Shown: piece by piece, positions 1 through 9,300 of the stretch | How the letters are laid out: every line of letters starts with the position of its first letter | Position numbering within the stretch: the first letter of the stretch is position 1 | Assembly (NCBI GenBank): GCA_001898505.1 | Contig: MKTZ01000026.1 | Span: forward strand, 124,001-188,000 | Reading direction: 5' to 3' | Source of the DNA: Sphingobacteriales bacterium 50-39 | Lineage (GTDB): Bacteria; Bacteroidota; Bacteroidia; Chitinophagales; Chitinophagaceae | Length of the DNA: 64,000 bases | Notes under the pieces: generated by a model | What the model was told of the DNA's origin: nothing | The model's input: only the letters and a program-made list of their open reading frames with translations | Databases searched by the model: none | Made by a program: the position numbers and the translations under genes

Positions 1-2789
1 CCAAGGTTCAGATCACTCTTAGTTATGGCTCTCCAGGTTGGAGCAGTGGCTGCAGATCCGGAGCCTATGGAGGACAGGACCTGGAGGGCCGTTGATGTGT
101 TTCCAGCCAGCCGGGCGGTCACATTGCTGGCATTCCGGATAATAATATCACCGATGGTTGTCATAGGATCGGCAAAGCCCGATGAAGGGGGCGCCCATGC
201 GTAGTCGTAGTTCGAGCTCGTGTTCTTCGTCAGGACCTGGCCTGCCGTGCCCCCGGTAGGCACTCCGCCCTTGCTTGTGCTTATTGCCGTCGCATTCCAG
301 GTCCCAGTTGTAATAGTGCCTACTGCGGTAATGTCGGTACCGACCAGTTTAGAAGCGGCGATGCTACCGGCCAGCATCCCGTTGGTTACTTTTCCAGACC
401 CTATGGCCCCGACTCCAGCTGTGCTGATGGTGAAGTCTCCTGTGATAGGATGATTCACCCACGTCGTGTCGGAAGCTCTATAAAAGAGTATGTCTCCATC
501 AGTTGGAGACGTCAGACTCATTTTTGTAGCCTTATACCATGTGCGGACACCATTCTGGGATGCATAGACTCTGTAATCGACCAGCGAAGAACTATCACCG
601 ATCAGGTCGACTACACCGGCGACCTGCCTTACGCTATTGGGGAATGTATAACTTCCACCGCCTCCGCCCCATGTCGGCGTATACTTCACAAACTTGCTCC
701 CATTCCAAATGGGGATATCGTTGACAGCTATGCCTGTCAGGTCGATATTGACACTGGGCTTATTTACCCAGGCAGCACCCAATTTTATAAGCAAATCTCC
801 ATCGGCTGGAGACGTAATGTTGGCGATCAGAGCCGGCCTGTTAACAAAGATTCCGGCGTCCCGGACCAGGATGTCCCCATCTTCTGGGGCAGAGAGGTTG
901 GCCACCAGCCCCGGTGTGTTCCCCCATTTACCAGTACCATTTCGGGTGAGTATATCATTTTCCTGTGGCGTTGAAATGGCCACGTCGGTCAGCGCCGCCA
1001 GCTGTGAGGCGCCGCCGCTATTCGGGAAATCGATCACAGAGGCCCAAGCTTTGGCCAGCTGCGCATAGCCCACGTTGCCGGGATGCAGCCCGTCGCCCGT
1101 ACCAGAAGTGGTAATATTGAGAAAATTTTCTGTTGGAACGGTGGCCACAGGAAAGCCCAGGGTGCGGAAATAGTTCACCACCGTATCGATGTTGGCATTG
1201 GCCGTATCGGTGACAGCATCGCTGGAATTGGTATCACCATAGGCCACATATCCAGCCGGGGTACATTTGGTAATATGGGCAACGAGGGCTGACGAGCAGT
1301 TATCCACAGTCATGAACTTAGCGACATAATCAAAGTCCGTCTCCGCGTTGTCCAGTAGCGTGATGGTAACAGCGTGCGTCCCCGCCCCCAGCCCCGTGAA
1401 TATAAAGACTATAGGCTGACGGTAGTCATACGTGCCGATGTTGCTCTGATGGTCAGAACAAAGGTCCCGTCCTGAATACGTTCCCTTATTAATCCCGTCG
1501 ACAGTCACCGAGAACCTGCCGAGGTTATGGTATCCCTGCCAGGCGTACGTTCCGATGATCATATTGTCATCTGTCCATAGGAATGTCAGGGTATTACCCG
1601 CTGTAGAGCTCTTCATGGGGTTTCCCAAGCTCTTTGCCACGCTTTTGGATGTCAGGTTCGATGCCGTGAAATTGGACCAGGATCCGTTCTTCGTAAACTT
1701 CGCATTACTGATCGCCCAGATGCTGTCGACAAACTGGTTGGCGATGATAACGCGCAGGGCCTCACGGACGGCTGGTTGTTTGGTACCCAGGGGATCCTGG
1801 CGCAGGTTGTTGGTACCCATCATTATCGACAAAGACGTACTCACCTTGGTGGCTGCTGCGTTGCTGAATTGCCGGGAAATGACATCGCGGACGGAGGAAT
1901 TACTGACAGCAGTGTTGACGTAACTCACCCCGTACTGTGCATATAATAATGCCGGGTAACCATGTACCGTATCTGTCGCACCGGCAGACGCCGTGATACT
2001 GTTTCCTTCATATCGAATGGGAAGGGACAGTTTTACCTTCTTCTCATTGCGCATCTGCACCGCTGGCACGTTGGAAGTCCCCGTAGGAATATCCAGGACG
2101 ATGGTACTATCCCGGTCCGTGACCGTTCCCCGTGTAAGCTGAATGGTTTTGACCTGTGCCGTGGAGTCATCGATACTCCGCAGCAATTTGGTCCCCACCG
2201 TCGCGTTGGCAAACCGAAAGCTCTTTGAACCTATTGTATCGATGCGATACTTCAGGTTGGCGGTATCCAGGGGCCGCAAAGGCGTATAGGTAAGGGCATT
2301 CGTGATATCGATCTGGCGAATCAAAGACCTGACTTTGAAAGAAAACGATGGGATCACAGTAGTATCCATAGTAGCGAGGTTGCCATCACCCTTCACGTAC
2401 TGCGCCGACGTGCCGGCGGGGAAGGGGAAATAACCTCCCAATTGATCGCTGATGTCTTTTACAGAGGCACGAATGGCCGCTTTTGCGGTATCCACTCGGA
2501 AGTTAGTAGCTAAAATTCCGCTATCGGCGGACCCGCCGCCCCCGCTACTCAATTTCCACAGGTGGCCGGTCCAGACATACTGGTTCCCATTCTTATATGC
2601 AATGGCGCCGCTGTCCGCAATATTCAGCATCAATGTGTCTGTGGGAATCACGAGTATGCGCAGGGCCTTCGTTTTATCATAGGCCGTAGGCGTATAGTTG
2701 GTGGTAGGCCAGTTTTGAGGCGCCTGCGCTGCCGCTCTCCCGGCAATAAAGCAGGACAAAAGGAGAAGTATTTTTTGAATAGGTTTCAT
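1..2789 (-). CDS. Phage appendage / tail-fibre-like protein with SGNH hydrolase domain (3' end outside window)
   Basis: The frame is open from the ATG at 2789 to the window edge, giving at least 929 residues with the C-terminus missing. The first 22 or so residues form a Sec-type signal peptide (basic start, run of leucines, small residues before a Gln). The middle carries the blocks of an SGNH/GDSL esterase: EGNSIT (Ser264), an Asn-containing block II, GTNN (325-328) and DGLHPG with Asp566 and His569. Between GTNN and the DxxH block sits an insert of more than 200 residues that reads like a beta-sandwich, possibly sugar-binding. After 620 there are three repeats around a P-x-D-G-D-[IL]-L motif and tail-fibre-like low-complexity sequence. 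It follows the collar-domain gene by one base. I infer an adhesin or depolymerase that deacylates a surface glycan; a signal peptide is odd for a virion protein. Confidence 0.8.
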   Translation of the reverse strand, partial: MKPIQKILLLLSCFIAGRAAAQAPQNWPTTNYTPTAYDKTKALRILVIPTDTLMLNIADSGAIAYKNGNQYVWTGHLWKLSSGGGGSADSGILATNFRVDTAKAAIRASVKDISDQLGGYFPFPAGTSAQYVKGDGNLATMDTTVIPSFSFKVRSLIRQIDITNALTYTPLRPLDTANLKYRIDTIGSKSFRFANATVGTKLLRSIDDSTAQVKTIQLTRGTVTDRDSTIVLDIPTGTSNVPAVQMRNEKKVKLSLPIRYEGNSITASAGATDTVHGYPALLYAQYGVSYVNTAVSNSSVRDVISRQFSNAAATKVSTSLSIMMGTNNLRQDPLGTKQPAVREALRVIIANQFVDSIWAISNAKFTKNGSWSNFTASNLTSKSVAKSLGNPMKSSTAGNTLTFLWTDDNMIIGTYAWQGYHNLGRFSVTVDGINKGTYSGRDLCSDHQSNIGTYDYRQPIVFIFTGLGAGTHAVTITLLDNAETDFDYVAKFMTVDNCSSALVAHITKCTPAGYVAYGDTNSSDAVTDTANANIDTVVNYFRTLGFPVATVPTENFLNITTSGTGDGLHPGNVGYAQLAKAWASVIDFPNSGGASQLAALTDVAISTPQENDILTRNGTGKWGNTPGLVANLSAPEDGDILVRDAGIFVNRPALIANITSPADGDLLIKLGAAWVNKPSVNIDLTGIAVNDIPIWNGSKFVKYTPTWGGGGGSYTFPNSVRQVAGVVDLIGDSSSLVDYRVYASQNGVRTWYKATKMSLTSPTDGDILFYRASDTTWVNHPITGDFTISTAGVGAIGSGKVTNGMLAGSIAASKLVGTDITAVGTITTGTWNATAISTSKGGVPTGGTAGQVLTKNTSSNYDYAWAPPSSGFADPMTTIGDIIIRNASNVTARLAGNTSTALQVLSSIGSGSAATAPTWRAITKSDLNL

Positions 2790-2790
2790 A

Positions 2791-4146
2791 TTATAATTTT
2801 AGAACCCAAAACATTCCAAGATTTTCGATCGTCGTCTTTGTATTGCCCGTATCGACCTGTAGATTACCTACAGGTACCGAAGGGTTGGCCTGACCCGCTA
2901 CGGTAGAAGTCAGTCCGACCACATTCGTAGTCCCGCCATTACCTCCTGCCACGCCGGCGCCTTTCCCGGTGATACCTGCAGTGAATGAACCCACCATATC
3001 TTTTTGAAACCCACCTGGATGGTTGAAATAGCGGAGAGGGTCGGGACCAGAGGCCAGGCCCTTTATCGTCATCTCCGAAAAATCAGGGAGCCTGAAGTTG
3101 TCCGGAGCGGTTCCCCGGGAGAAGCAGCCGCGATATGGACGAGAAACGATTTTGCCGCCTCCCAAGTCAACACTGGCTGTCTGCCAGACGGCATCATCGA
3201 CCAGGCTGTAAGGCAGGGAATTTGCAAACTCCCAAAGACGCGCATAAAGGCCGGTCCGCGGGACAATCTGCCCGATAGGTGATATTTCATTTAGCCCCAC
3301 GTCAAAGGCGGCGTATGGTCTTCCTATTTGGCCCCAGTTGCCTTGCGGATTGATCACATACCAGCCATCCTCCCCGGCATAGAACCAGATTTGCTCACCG
3401 GGTAGGATGTAAAGGCCGACGGTAGATGCATTGTTGATGGAGGTATTCCGGAAATAGATGTATTGACCGCCTTGCGTCAGGATTTTGCAGCTGGTGTTAT
3501 TGTTGATTAGCGCCTCGACTGGTATAACGGCACCCGGCACACTGGTGACATCGGGCAGGGTCAGTGCCGCCGCCACAGCACCCAACCGGATCTGGATGAG
3601 TAGATTGATATGGTCTACGGTAAGGGTGAAATTGGTGGATATCGGCTTTACCCCTTTGATAAAGGAGGATGCTCCACCGCCTCCACTGCCGCCACCAGAG
3701 GATCCACCGGTCGCAGAAGCCAATGTCAGTTCAAAGCGTTCCTTTAAGTATAGCTCATCGTCGGCTCCCTTGAGCTTGAACCCTCCGCCGACCAGGATGG
3801 CAAACTCACCATAGCCAGGATCGTCCGGACCTGCTTCCGGATCAGTCTCTGGTATCATGGGTTGGCCACCCCGGCGGAGGGAGAAAAACTGTCCAGCAAG
3901 GGAGGGAATGCTGGCGACTTTGCCGCCGGCATCTGCGGCCCCCACCACGTAAATAACTGTGGCGCCTGACTGGGTTGGTACGATCGTTGAACCGCCGTCA
4001 CTTAGTATAAAGGATCTGAGGCTTGAAAATTTGGCCTTACGGGTCTTGTCGATGTCGGAGTCCCATAACAGGAATTCGTCATCAGGCTTGAAGTCTGTTG
4101 ATTTCTCCAGGAAATCATGGATGCGCACTGTTACAAGATCGGCCAT
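2791..4146 (-). CDS. Tail collar/fibre protein with C-terminal collar-like domain
   Basis: This 451-residue protein has an N-terminal stretch typical of fibre anchors (MADLVTVRIHDF...), a glycine/serine-rich linker near residue 150, and a C-terminal part that reads like the phage tail collar domain (GQIVPRTGLYARLWEFANSL region followed by an FRLPDFS-type motif). In phage fibres that domain forms the trimeric tip. It lies between the putative baseplate hub gene and the SGNH appendage gene, the usual place for fibres. No enzymatic motif is visible. The fibre role is well supported by motif and position; the receptor is unknown. Confidence 0.75.
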   Translation of the reverse strand: MADLVTVRIHDFLEKSTDFKPDDEFLLWDSDIDKTRKAKFSSLRSFILSDGGSTIVPTQSGATVIYVVGAADAGGKVASIPSLAGQFFSLRRGGQPMIPETDPEAGPDDPGYGEFAILVGGGFKLKGADDELYLKERFELTLASATGGSSGGGSGGGGASSFIKGVKPISTNFTLTVDHINLLIQIRLGAVAAALTLPDVTSVPGAVIPVEALINNNTSCKILTQGGQYIYFRNTSINNASTVGLYILPGEQIWFYAGEDGWYVINPQGNWGQIGRPYAAFDVGLNEISPIGQIVPRTGLYARLWEFANSLPYSLVDDAVWQTASVDLGGGKIVSRPYRGCFSRGTAPDNFRLPDFSEMTIKGLASGPDPLRYFNHPGGFQKDMVGSFTAGITGKGAGVAGGNGGTTNVVGLTSTVAGQANPSVPVGNLQVDTGNTKTTIENLGMFWVLKL

Positions 4147-4225
4147 GCTTTTATTTACAGGCCGAAACTATAAAGATGCATTCCCCTTGTTGGCGCTAAA
4201 GTTGGAACTATGCGAGATGTTGCAA

Positions 4226-5791
4226 TCAAATCTTCTTATATACTCTGCCTGTCGCATTTTCGACGACCACCTCCGTGAATCCCACCATCGAGGCCGTGCT
4301 GGGAAGTGTCAAAAGGATGATGGTGCCCTGATCGATACGGAGATCACCGATGATCCGACGGTTGAGGATGGCCGTGTTCTGAAGAGTATTGTTCACGGCA
4401 GCTATTCCATCTGCATTGTCGGCCACCCCTTGTGTGATCCGGCTAATAATACCTGGACTTACTTTGTCGGAGAGATCCACCTGCAGATCCCACTCGTTGA
4501 CGATGCCACGGGTCGTCGCGGTTACGCGGATCTTTCGATCGACGTCCAGGTCGCCGTCCCACAACCACACCAGGTCACCGATGACCGGAATAATGTTCCT
4601 TTTCTTCAGGAATACTGGGTCGAAGGTGATCTTATAGGTCTCCTGCGGTTCAGCATTGAGGTCAAGCGTTGCTTGTGCCTTCGCTTTCAATGCCACCTCT
4701 GCTGCGTCGATATAGATCTGTGGCAGGGTGATATCGACCAGGACGTATTGATCCCCAATCCCCGGATTAAGCTCAGCAGAAGGGACCGCAATGGCCGTCT
4801 CGTCCTTGTTCTGCAGGATGGTGAATTGTTTTGTGGTATTGTCATAGGCGGATATCTCGAACGTATAACCGGCCAGCTGACCGGTGTTGAAAGTAACTTT
4901 CGCCGTGAGGCCCGGCAGCAGGTAGTCGTTGAGGTTAAAATCCATCGTGGCGTCAATGAAATGAAAGACGTTTGCCGCATCCACAGCGGTCACCTTCCCC
5001 GTCCGGGTCGGGAAAATATCGTCGAAGATCTGCGTAGCCTCGATAACGCCATACTTGTCAACATTTTTCTCCAGGTAGTAGGTGCCTTCGGTCATCAGCA
5101 GCCGCGGTGTGGAATTGCGGTAAGATGCCGGCAAATTCTTATTTGCTCCAAAGGCATACAGGCGGGTAACAATACTGGTGTTATCCGTGGGAAGGCGCGT
5201 GATATCATAAAGCCCCTTATTTCTCCCCTGCCTGAAGCTATAGCCCGTATCCCTGGCCCGGTCAAAAAGATGCACCGTCCTACCGTCTATCCAGAACTCA
5301 GTATCGAATTCGGTGGCCAACTTGCCCAGCGCCTCGTAACAGTTCTGACCGGAGAATGTCATGTGGTGGTACCCGGTACCGACGACATTACCCTTTATCC
5401 AACTGCCTCCTACCCTATTGGCATTCTGGATCAGTAGATCCATGAAGGTATCGGCTGTACCCATCAGTGAGAAATCCGACTCTCTCAGCGTATTGTCCGC
5501 TCCCAGGAAAAGAAACTGAGCCTTAGACAGCTCCAGGCTGTCCGCATCCATGTTGAGGGAATATTCCCAATAGTAGGAAGAATCCTTCTTGACCACCGGC
5601 CTGCTGTTCAGCAGGTACTTCTCCCCGAAGACCGTACAATAGTCGTTCACCATGAACTGTATGTTACGGGAGTCCTTAAACGTAAGCTGTAGGGTGTTGT
5701 CGCCCATGACCTTTTTCGTCTGGGTGGAACTGTCGTCCGGCTTGATGGTTACGAATAGGCTGCCGGCGCGGTATATGTCGAGGGTATCCAT
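4226..5791 (-). CDS. Phage tail protein, baseplate hub / Tal-like
   Basis: This 521-residue protein follows the Dit-like gene and precedes the fibre genes, the position of the tail-associated hub protein (Tal, or gp27/gp44 type) in siphoviruses. The N-terminus (MDTLDIYRAG) and the middle beta-rich segments resemble tail proteins of Bacteroidota prophages. I see no lysozyme or peptidase motif in the C-terminus, so any cell-wall-cutting domain is absent or on another protein. A 492-residue plus-strand frame overlapping it is a shadow. The call rests mainly on gene order and general resemblance. Confidence 0.65.
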   Translation of the reverse strand: MDTLDIYRAGSLFVTIKPDDSSTQTKKVMGDNTLQLTFKDSRNIQFMVNDYCTVFGEKYLLNSRPVVKKDSSYYWEYSLNMDADSLELSKAQFLFLGADNTLRESDFSLMGTADTFMDLLIQNANRVGGSWIKGNVVGTGYHHMTFSGQNCYEALGKLATEFDTEFWIDGRTVHLFDRARDTGYSFRQGRNKGLYDITRLPTDNTSIVTRLYAFGANKNLPASYRNSTPRLLMTEGTYYLEKNVDKYGVIEATQIFDDIFPTRTGKVTAVDAANVFHFIDATMDFNLNDYLLPGLTAKVTFNTGQLAGYTFEISAYDNTTKQFTILQNKDETAIAVPSAELNPGIGDQYVLVDITLPQIYIDAAEVALKAKAQATLDLNAEPQETYKITFDPVFLKKRNIIPVIGDLVWLWDGDLDVDRKIRVTATTRGIVNEWDLQVDLSDKVSPGIISRITQGVADNADGIAAVNNTLQNTAILNRRIIGDLRIDQGTIILLTLPSTASMVGFTEVVVENATGRVYKKI

Positions 5792-5867
5792 GGTCTACAA
5801 CTTTTGCGGAATATTTTTTACAACTTTATGTGAATATTCTGGGGCAGTTTCTGTGTAATAGGCTCGA

Positions 5868-6350
5868 TCAGGACACCAGGAACCTGCCATCCTCATCGAC
5901 GATGAACACATCGTTGTTATCGAACGTGGGCGCCGGCTCGCTCACTATGATCGTGAACTTACACATGATCTTCGTGGTGTTCATGATCCTGGTGAATCGG
6001 GAGAAGGACCCACAGCCCTTATAATACACGTAAAAGGTTTGCTGGAATTCTCCCACAGTTAGCCGGTGCGTCCCCGGCTGGGCCCACTGGGCCAGGAAGG
6101 CTTTTCTTTTCGTCCAAAACTCATCCTCACTGCCCACAACGATGGCCATCTTGAGAGTAATATCCCTATCCCGGAAGAATACGCGGGATAGATCTACATC
6201 CAGCCCATTGCTGTCTTGCCAGTCGTGGGAGATACTATCCTTGCGGTCGGGGAATTTCAGGAAGTCATCGGATCCTGACTCTACGAAAATGCCGAAAGAG
6301 GTCCATAAATCCATGCCATCGAGGAAATGGCGCCCTAATCTGTCTGCCAT
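5868..6350 (-). CDS. Distal tail protein (Dit)-like
   Basis: At 160 residues this follows the tape measure gene directly and precedes the hub, the standard place for the Dit protein that forms the hexameric ring at the tail tip. The sequence is beta-rich without a signal peptide or membrane segment, and it contains the ring-type strand-loop pattern around FYVYYKGCG. It is short for a Dit protein, matching a minimal N-terminal ring domain without the galectin-like extension. Identification is by synteny and size. Confidence 0.6.
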   Translation of the reverse strand: MADRLGRHFLDGMDLWTSFGIFVESGSDDFLKFPDRKDSISHDWQDSNGLDVDLSRVFFRDRDITLKMAIVVGSEDEFWTKRKAFLAQWAQPGTHRLTVGEFQQTFYVYYKGCGSFSRFTRIMNTTKIMCKFTIIVSEPAPTFDNNDVFIVDEDGRFLVS

Positions 6351-6360
6351 GGTAAAAAGT

Positions 6361-9300
6361 TTAACTGGTTATTTTGACTCCATTTAATTTGATGTACCGA
6401 AGTATGTCCTTCATCTCCGGCAGGTTAGACGTATCCCGCTGGATGTCCTGGAGGACCTGGAACTGCCTGGTGGCCATGTTCAGCTGATCCATAGCCGTGA
6501 GGCGTAATCCCCCGAACTGCCCAGCCAGCAGCTCCGCTTGGTCTGCCGTGATGCCCTTGATGGCGCCAGACAAAGAATTGGCTCCTGATGCCTGTCCACT
6601 CAGGTTTACACCGGCGATCTGCTGCAGCTGATCAAACTTGTCCGCAGCATTCTTCAGGATATCATTATACTGCTTCTGTAGCTGCTCGATCTCGTCACTC
6701 GTCAATAGGCCATCAGTCTGACTGAAGGCTGCAAATTGATCGTAAAACTCCTGCAGGGCAGGTGCCAGGGTCTGGGATTCCAGAGCGGACAGCATGGCAT
6801 TTAGCATCAGGTCATGGAAGTCATCGGCAAAATCCGCTACGCTACGCTTTCCGGCCTTAAATCCGTCAATGATCGATGAAGCGATATCATTAGCCGTTGT
6901 CCCTGTAAATATCTGCTCCATCTGGTCTTTAGCATCGGCGAGCTGCCGGTCGATATCGACTCCGGCCTCTTTCAGCTTTTGCAGCTCTTCGAAAAGCCCC
7001 TTCGCTTTATCGGTCAATTCGCCCTTTAGGAAAAGAGCATTGAGCTGATCATACGTGAGGCCCTGGAGACTGAAGTTTGCTAAAACTTGCGGAATCAGGG
7101 CAGCAATGGCGCCACCCACCGGGTTGTTGATCAATTTCTGTCCCTGCTCCTGCTGGATCTTTGCAAGGAGATCGTCAAACTGTTGTTGGGTGGTTTTCGC
7201 CTGCTGCTGTAAAAGGCGCGTTTCCTCTTCAATGCCCTGCAACCTGAGCTTGTTGAGCTTAGCCTGATCCAGCAGCCGCTGTTCATACTGGCGGGTGACC
7301 TCGATCTCACCTATGATGACCTGGTTCTGAAGTTCGGCGATCTGATCTTTGGTTAAGCCGCTGTTGTTGCTGCTGATCAGAGAGAAAAGGTCGCTTATGG
7401 CCCCTATCGCTGAGGTAACGCCTCCAACAATATTGCCGGAGGAGAAGCCGGCGAAGGAACTAAGCGCCTTGGAAGCAAAATCGGCAAATTTGGAAACTGA
7501 ATCTATTGCGTGGGCAGCGTTCTGATCCACTGCCTGAACAGCTCCGGCGAGGTTTTGTAAAGATGCAGCGAAATCGGAAAAATTTTTCTGGAGCTGCTGC
7601 TGCTTTCTCAGCTGCTCCCCATTGTCTAACGAGCGCTCTTGTCCTTTAAGTGCTATCAGCTTTGCAGCTAATGCGGTAATCTGCTCATCGAGAAATTTGG
7701 CACTCCCCTGTTGCTTGGTAATGCTGTCCTGAACCGCTGCGAGCTCCTTTTTCGTTTTGGCAATTTCAATTTCAATATTCGATCTTTGGCTGGCATAGAT
7801 CTGTGCAGGTGTAGACAGGGGATCATTTATTGCTGCGTCGTTTTGAGCCTTTAGAATCCTGTCCTGTTTTTCAATTTCATCAAACTGCACTTTTAGAAGG
7901 TGATCATAATAAGAATCATCTAAATGCTTTTTTCTGGCATTAGCCTCTGCGTTAATCTCCAAAATCTTCGCCCATAGCTGACGTTCATTGGTGATCCGTT
8001 GTTCCGCCTGAAGTATATCCAGACGGGCCTCCTCGTCTACCAGCTTCCTTTTTAAGGTGAGCTCCTCCTCCGAGCCTTTCTCTACGGCTGCCAACCTTGT
8101 ATTGATGCCGGAGATAATTGTCTCCACCTCCACCTGGGAGGCATCCAGGGCATACTTCCTCCGAAGGTCCGCCTGTGCCTTCTCCAGGTCAGCATTTATC
8201 CGCAGGATCTTTTCGGCATTTCCTTGCGCGGACACGATCTCCGCCTTTGCCTGGTTGTCCAGGAGCTGCAATTTCAGGTTCAGCTCCTGTTGGGACCCTT
8301 GCTCTACCCGGTCCAGCTGAGCCCGAAGGGATTCTTTCTGATTGTCCAGGATGAGAAGGGCACGCTTACGCTCCACTTCCTGGATATCGGCCGTCTCCTG
8401 TGCCCGGATCTTCGCCCGCGCACCGGCCAATAAGCCATCCTCCGCCAGCTGCTCCTGGGCAGTCGCCCGAATGACGGCGATCTGGGCGTCCAGCTCCTGC
8501 TCCGATCCTTTCTGTGTGGCGGCCAGCCTAGCCTGTGCAGCATCGACAGAATCTTTTAAAAGGGTCTGCTGATAAGCCTTGTTTAGGTCATCAATCTGCC
8601 TGTTCGCTTTCGCGGCGATATCCACCTGTTCGGCTGCCGTCAGGTTGGCATTGTTCAGCTGGACAGCTTCCTGTCGTCTGATGGCCTCGATCTTGGCGTC
8701 CAGCTCTTCCTTGGTATTCTTTTTGGCGATCTGCAGCTGGGTGTCAGCCACTGCTTGGAACGATCGCAACCCCGCCTCGTTGATTTTCCTGTCGCTCTCG
8801 GCCCTGTTCTCCGCAATCTGGGTAGTCAGCTGCTTATTGCCATCGACAAGCCGCAGAAGGGGACCATATTGCGCCTCGTAATTCTTCAGCTGGGCATTCA
8901 GGAGGTCGAGCTGCTTCTGCTGCTCTTTCGTCAATTCTCCGTCAGCATCCCGGGCAGCGTTGATGGCATGCTGCCGCTCCAGCACGTTTTCAATGGAGGC
9001 TTTTAAGATACCGAGATCTTCTTTGCTGTAGCCCAGACCAGCCAGGGCAAAAAGATTGGCCTGCTTCTGGGCCTCAAGGGCTTTAAGTTTAAGGTCAAGG
9101 ACCTGCTGATCGGACTTGCCTTGGGCCTGCGCCAGGTTGACGGCATTGGAAGCATCACGAGCCCGCTCATCGTATACCTCCCGCTGAAGCTCCACCAGCT
9201 TATTGAGAATGTCAGCCCCTTCCGCAGCCGCCTCATTGGCTTTTGTCTGCTGTTCCGTCACATCCTTTTGCGAAGAAGCAAAGGCTTGTAATGCGACGAC

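Noticed and set aside
3959-5437. 492-residue plus-strand frame
   Set aside because: It is antisense to the tail hub gene, has no leader, and its composition is that of a GC-driven shadow frame.
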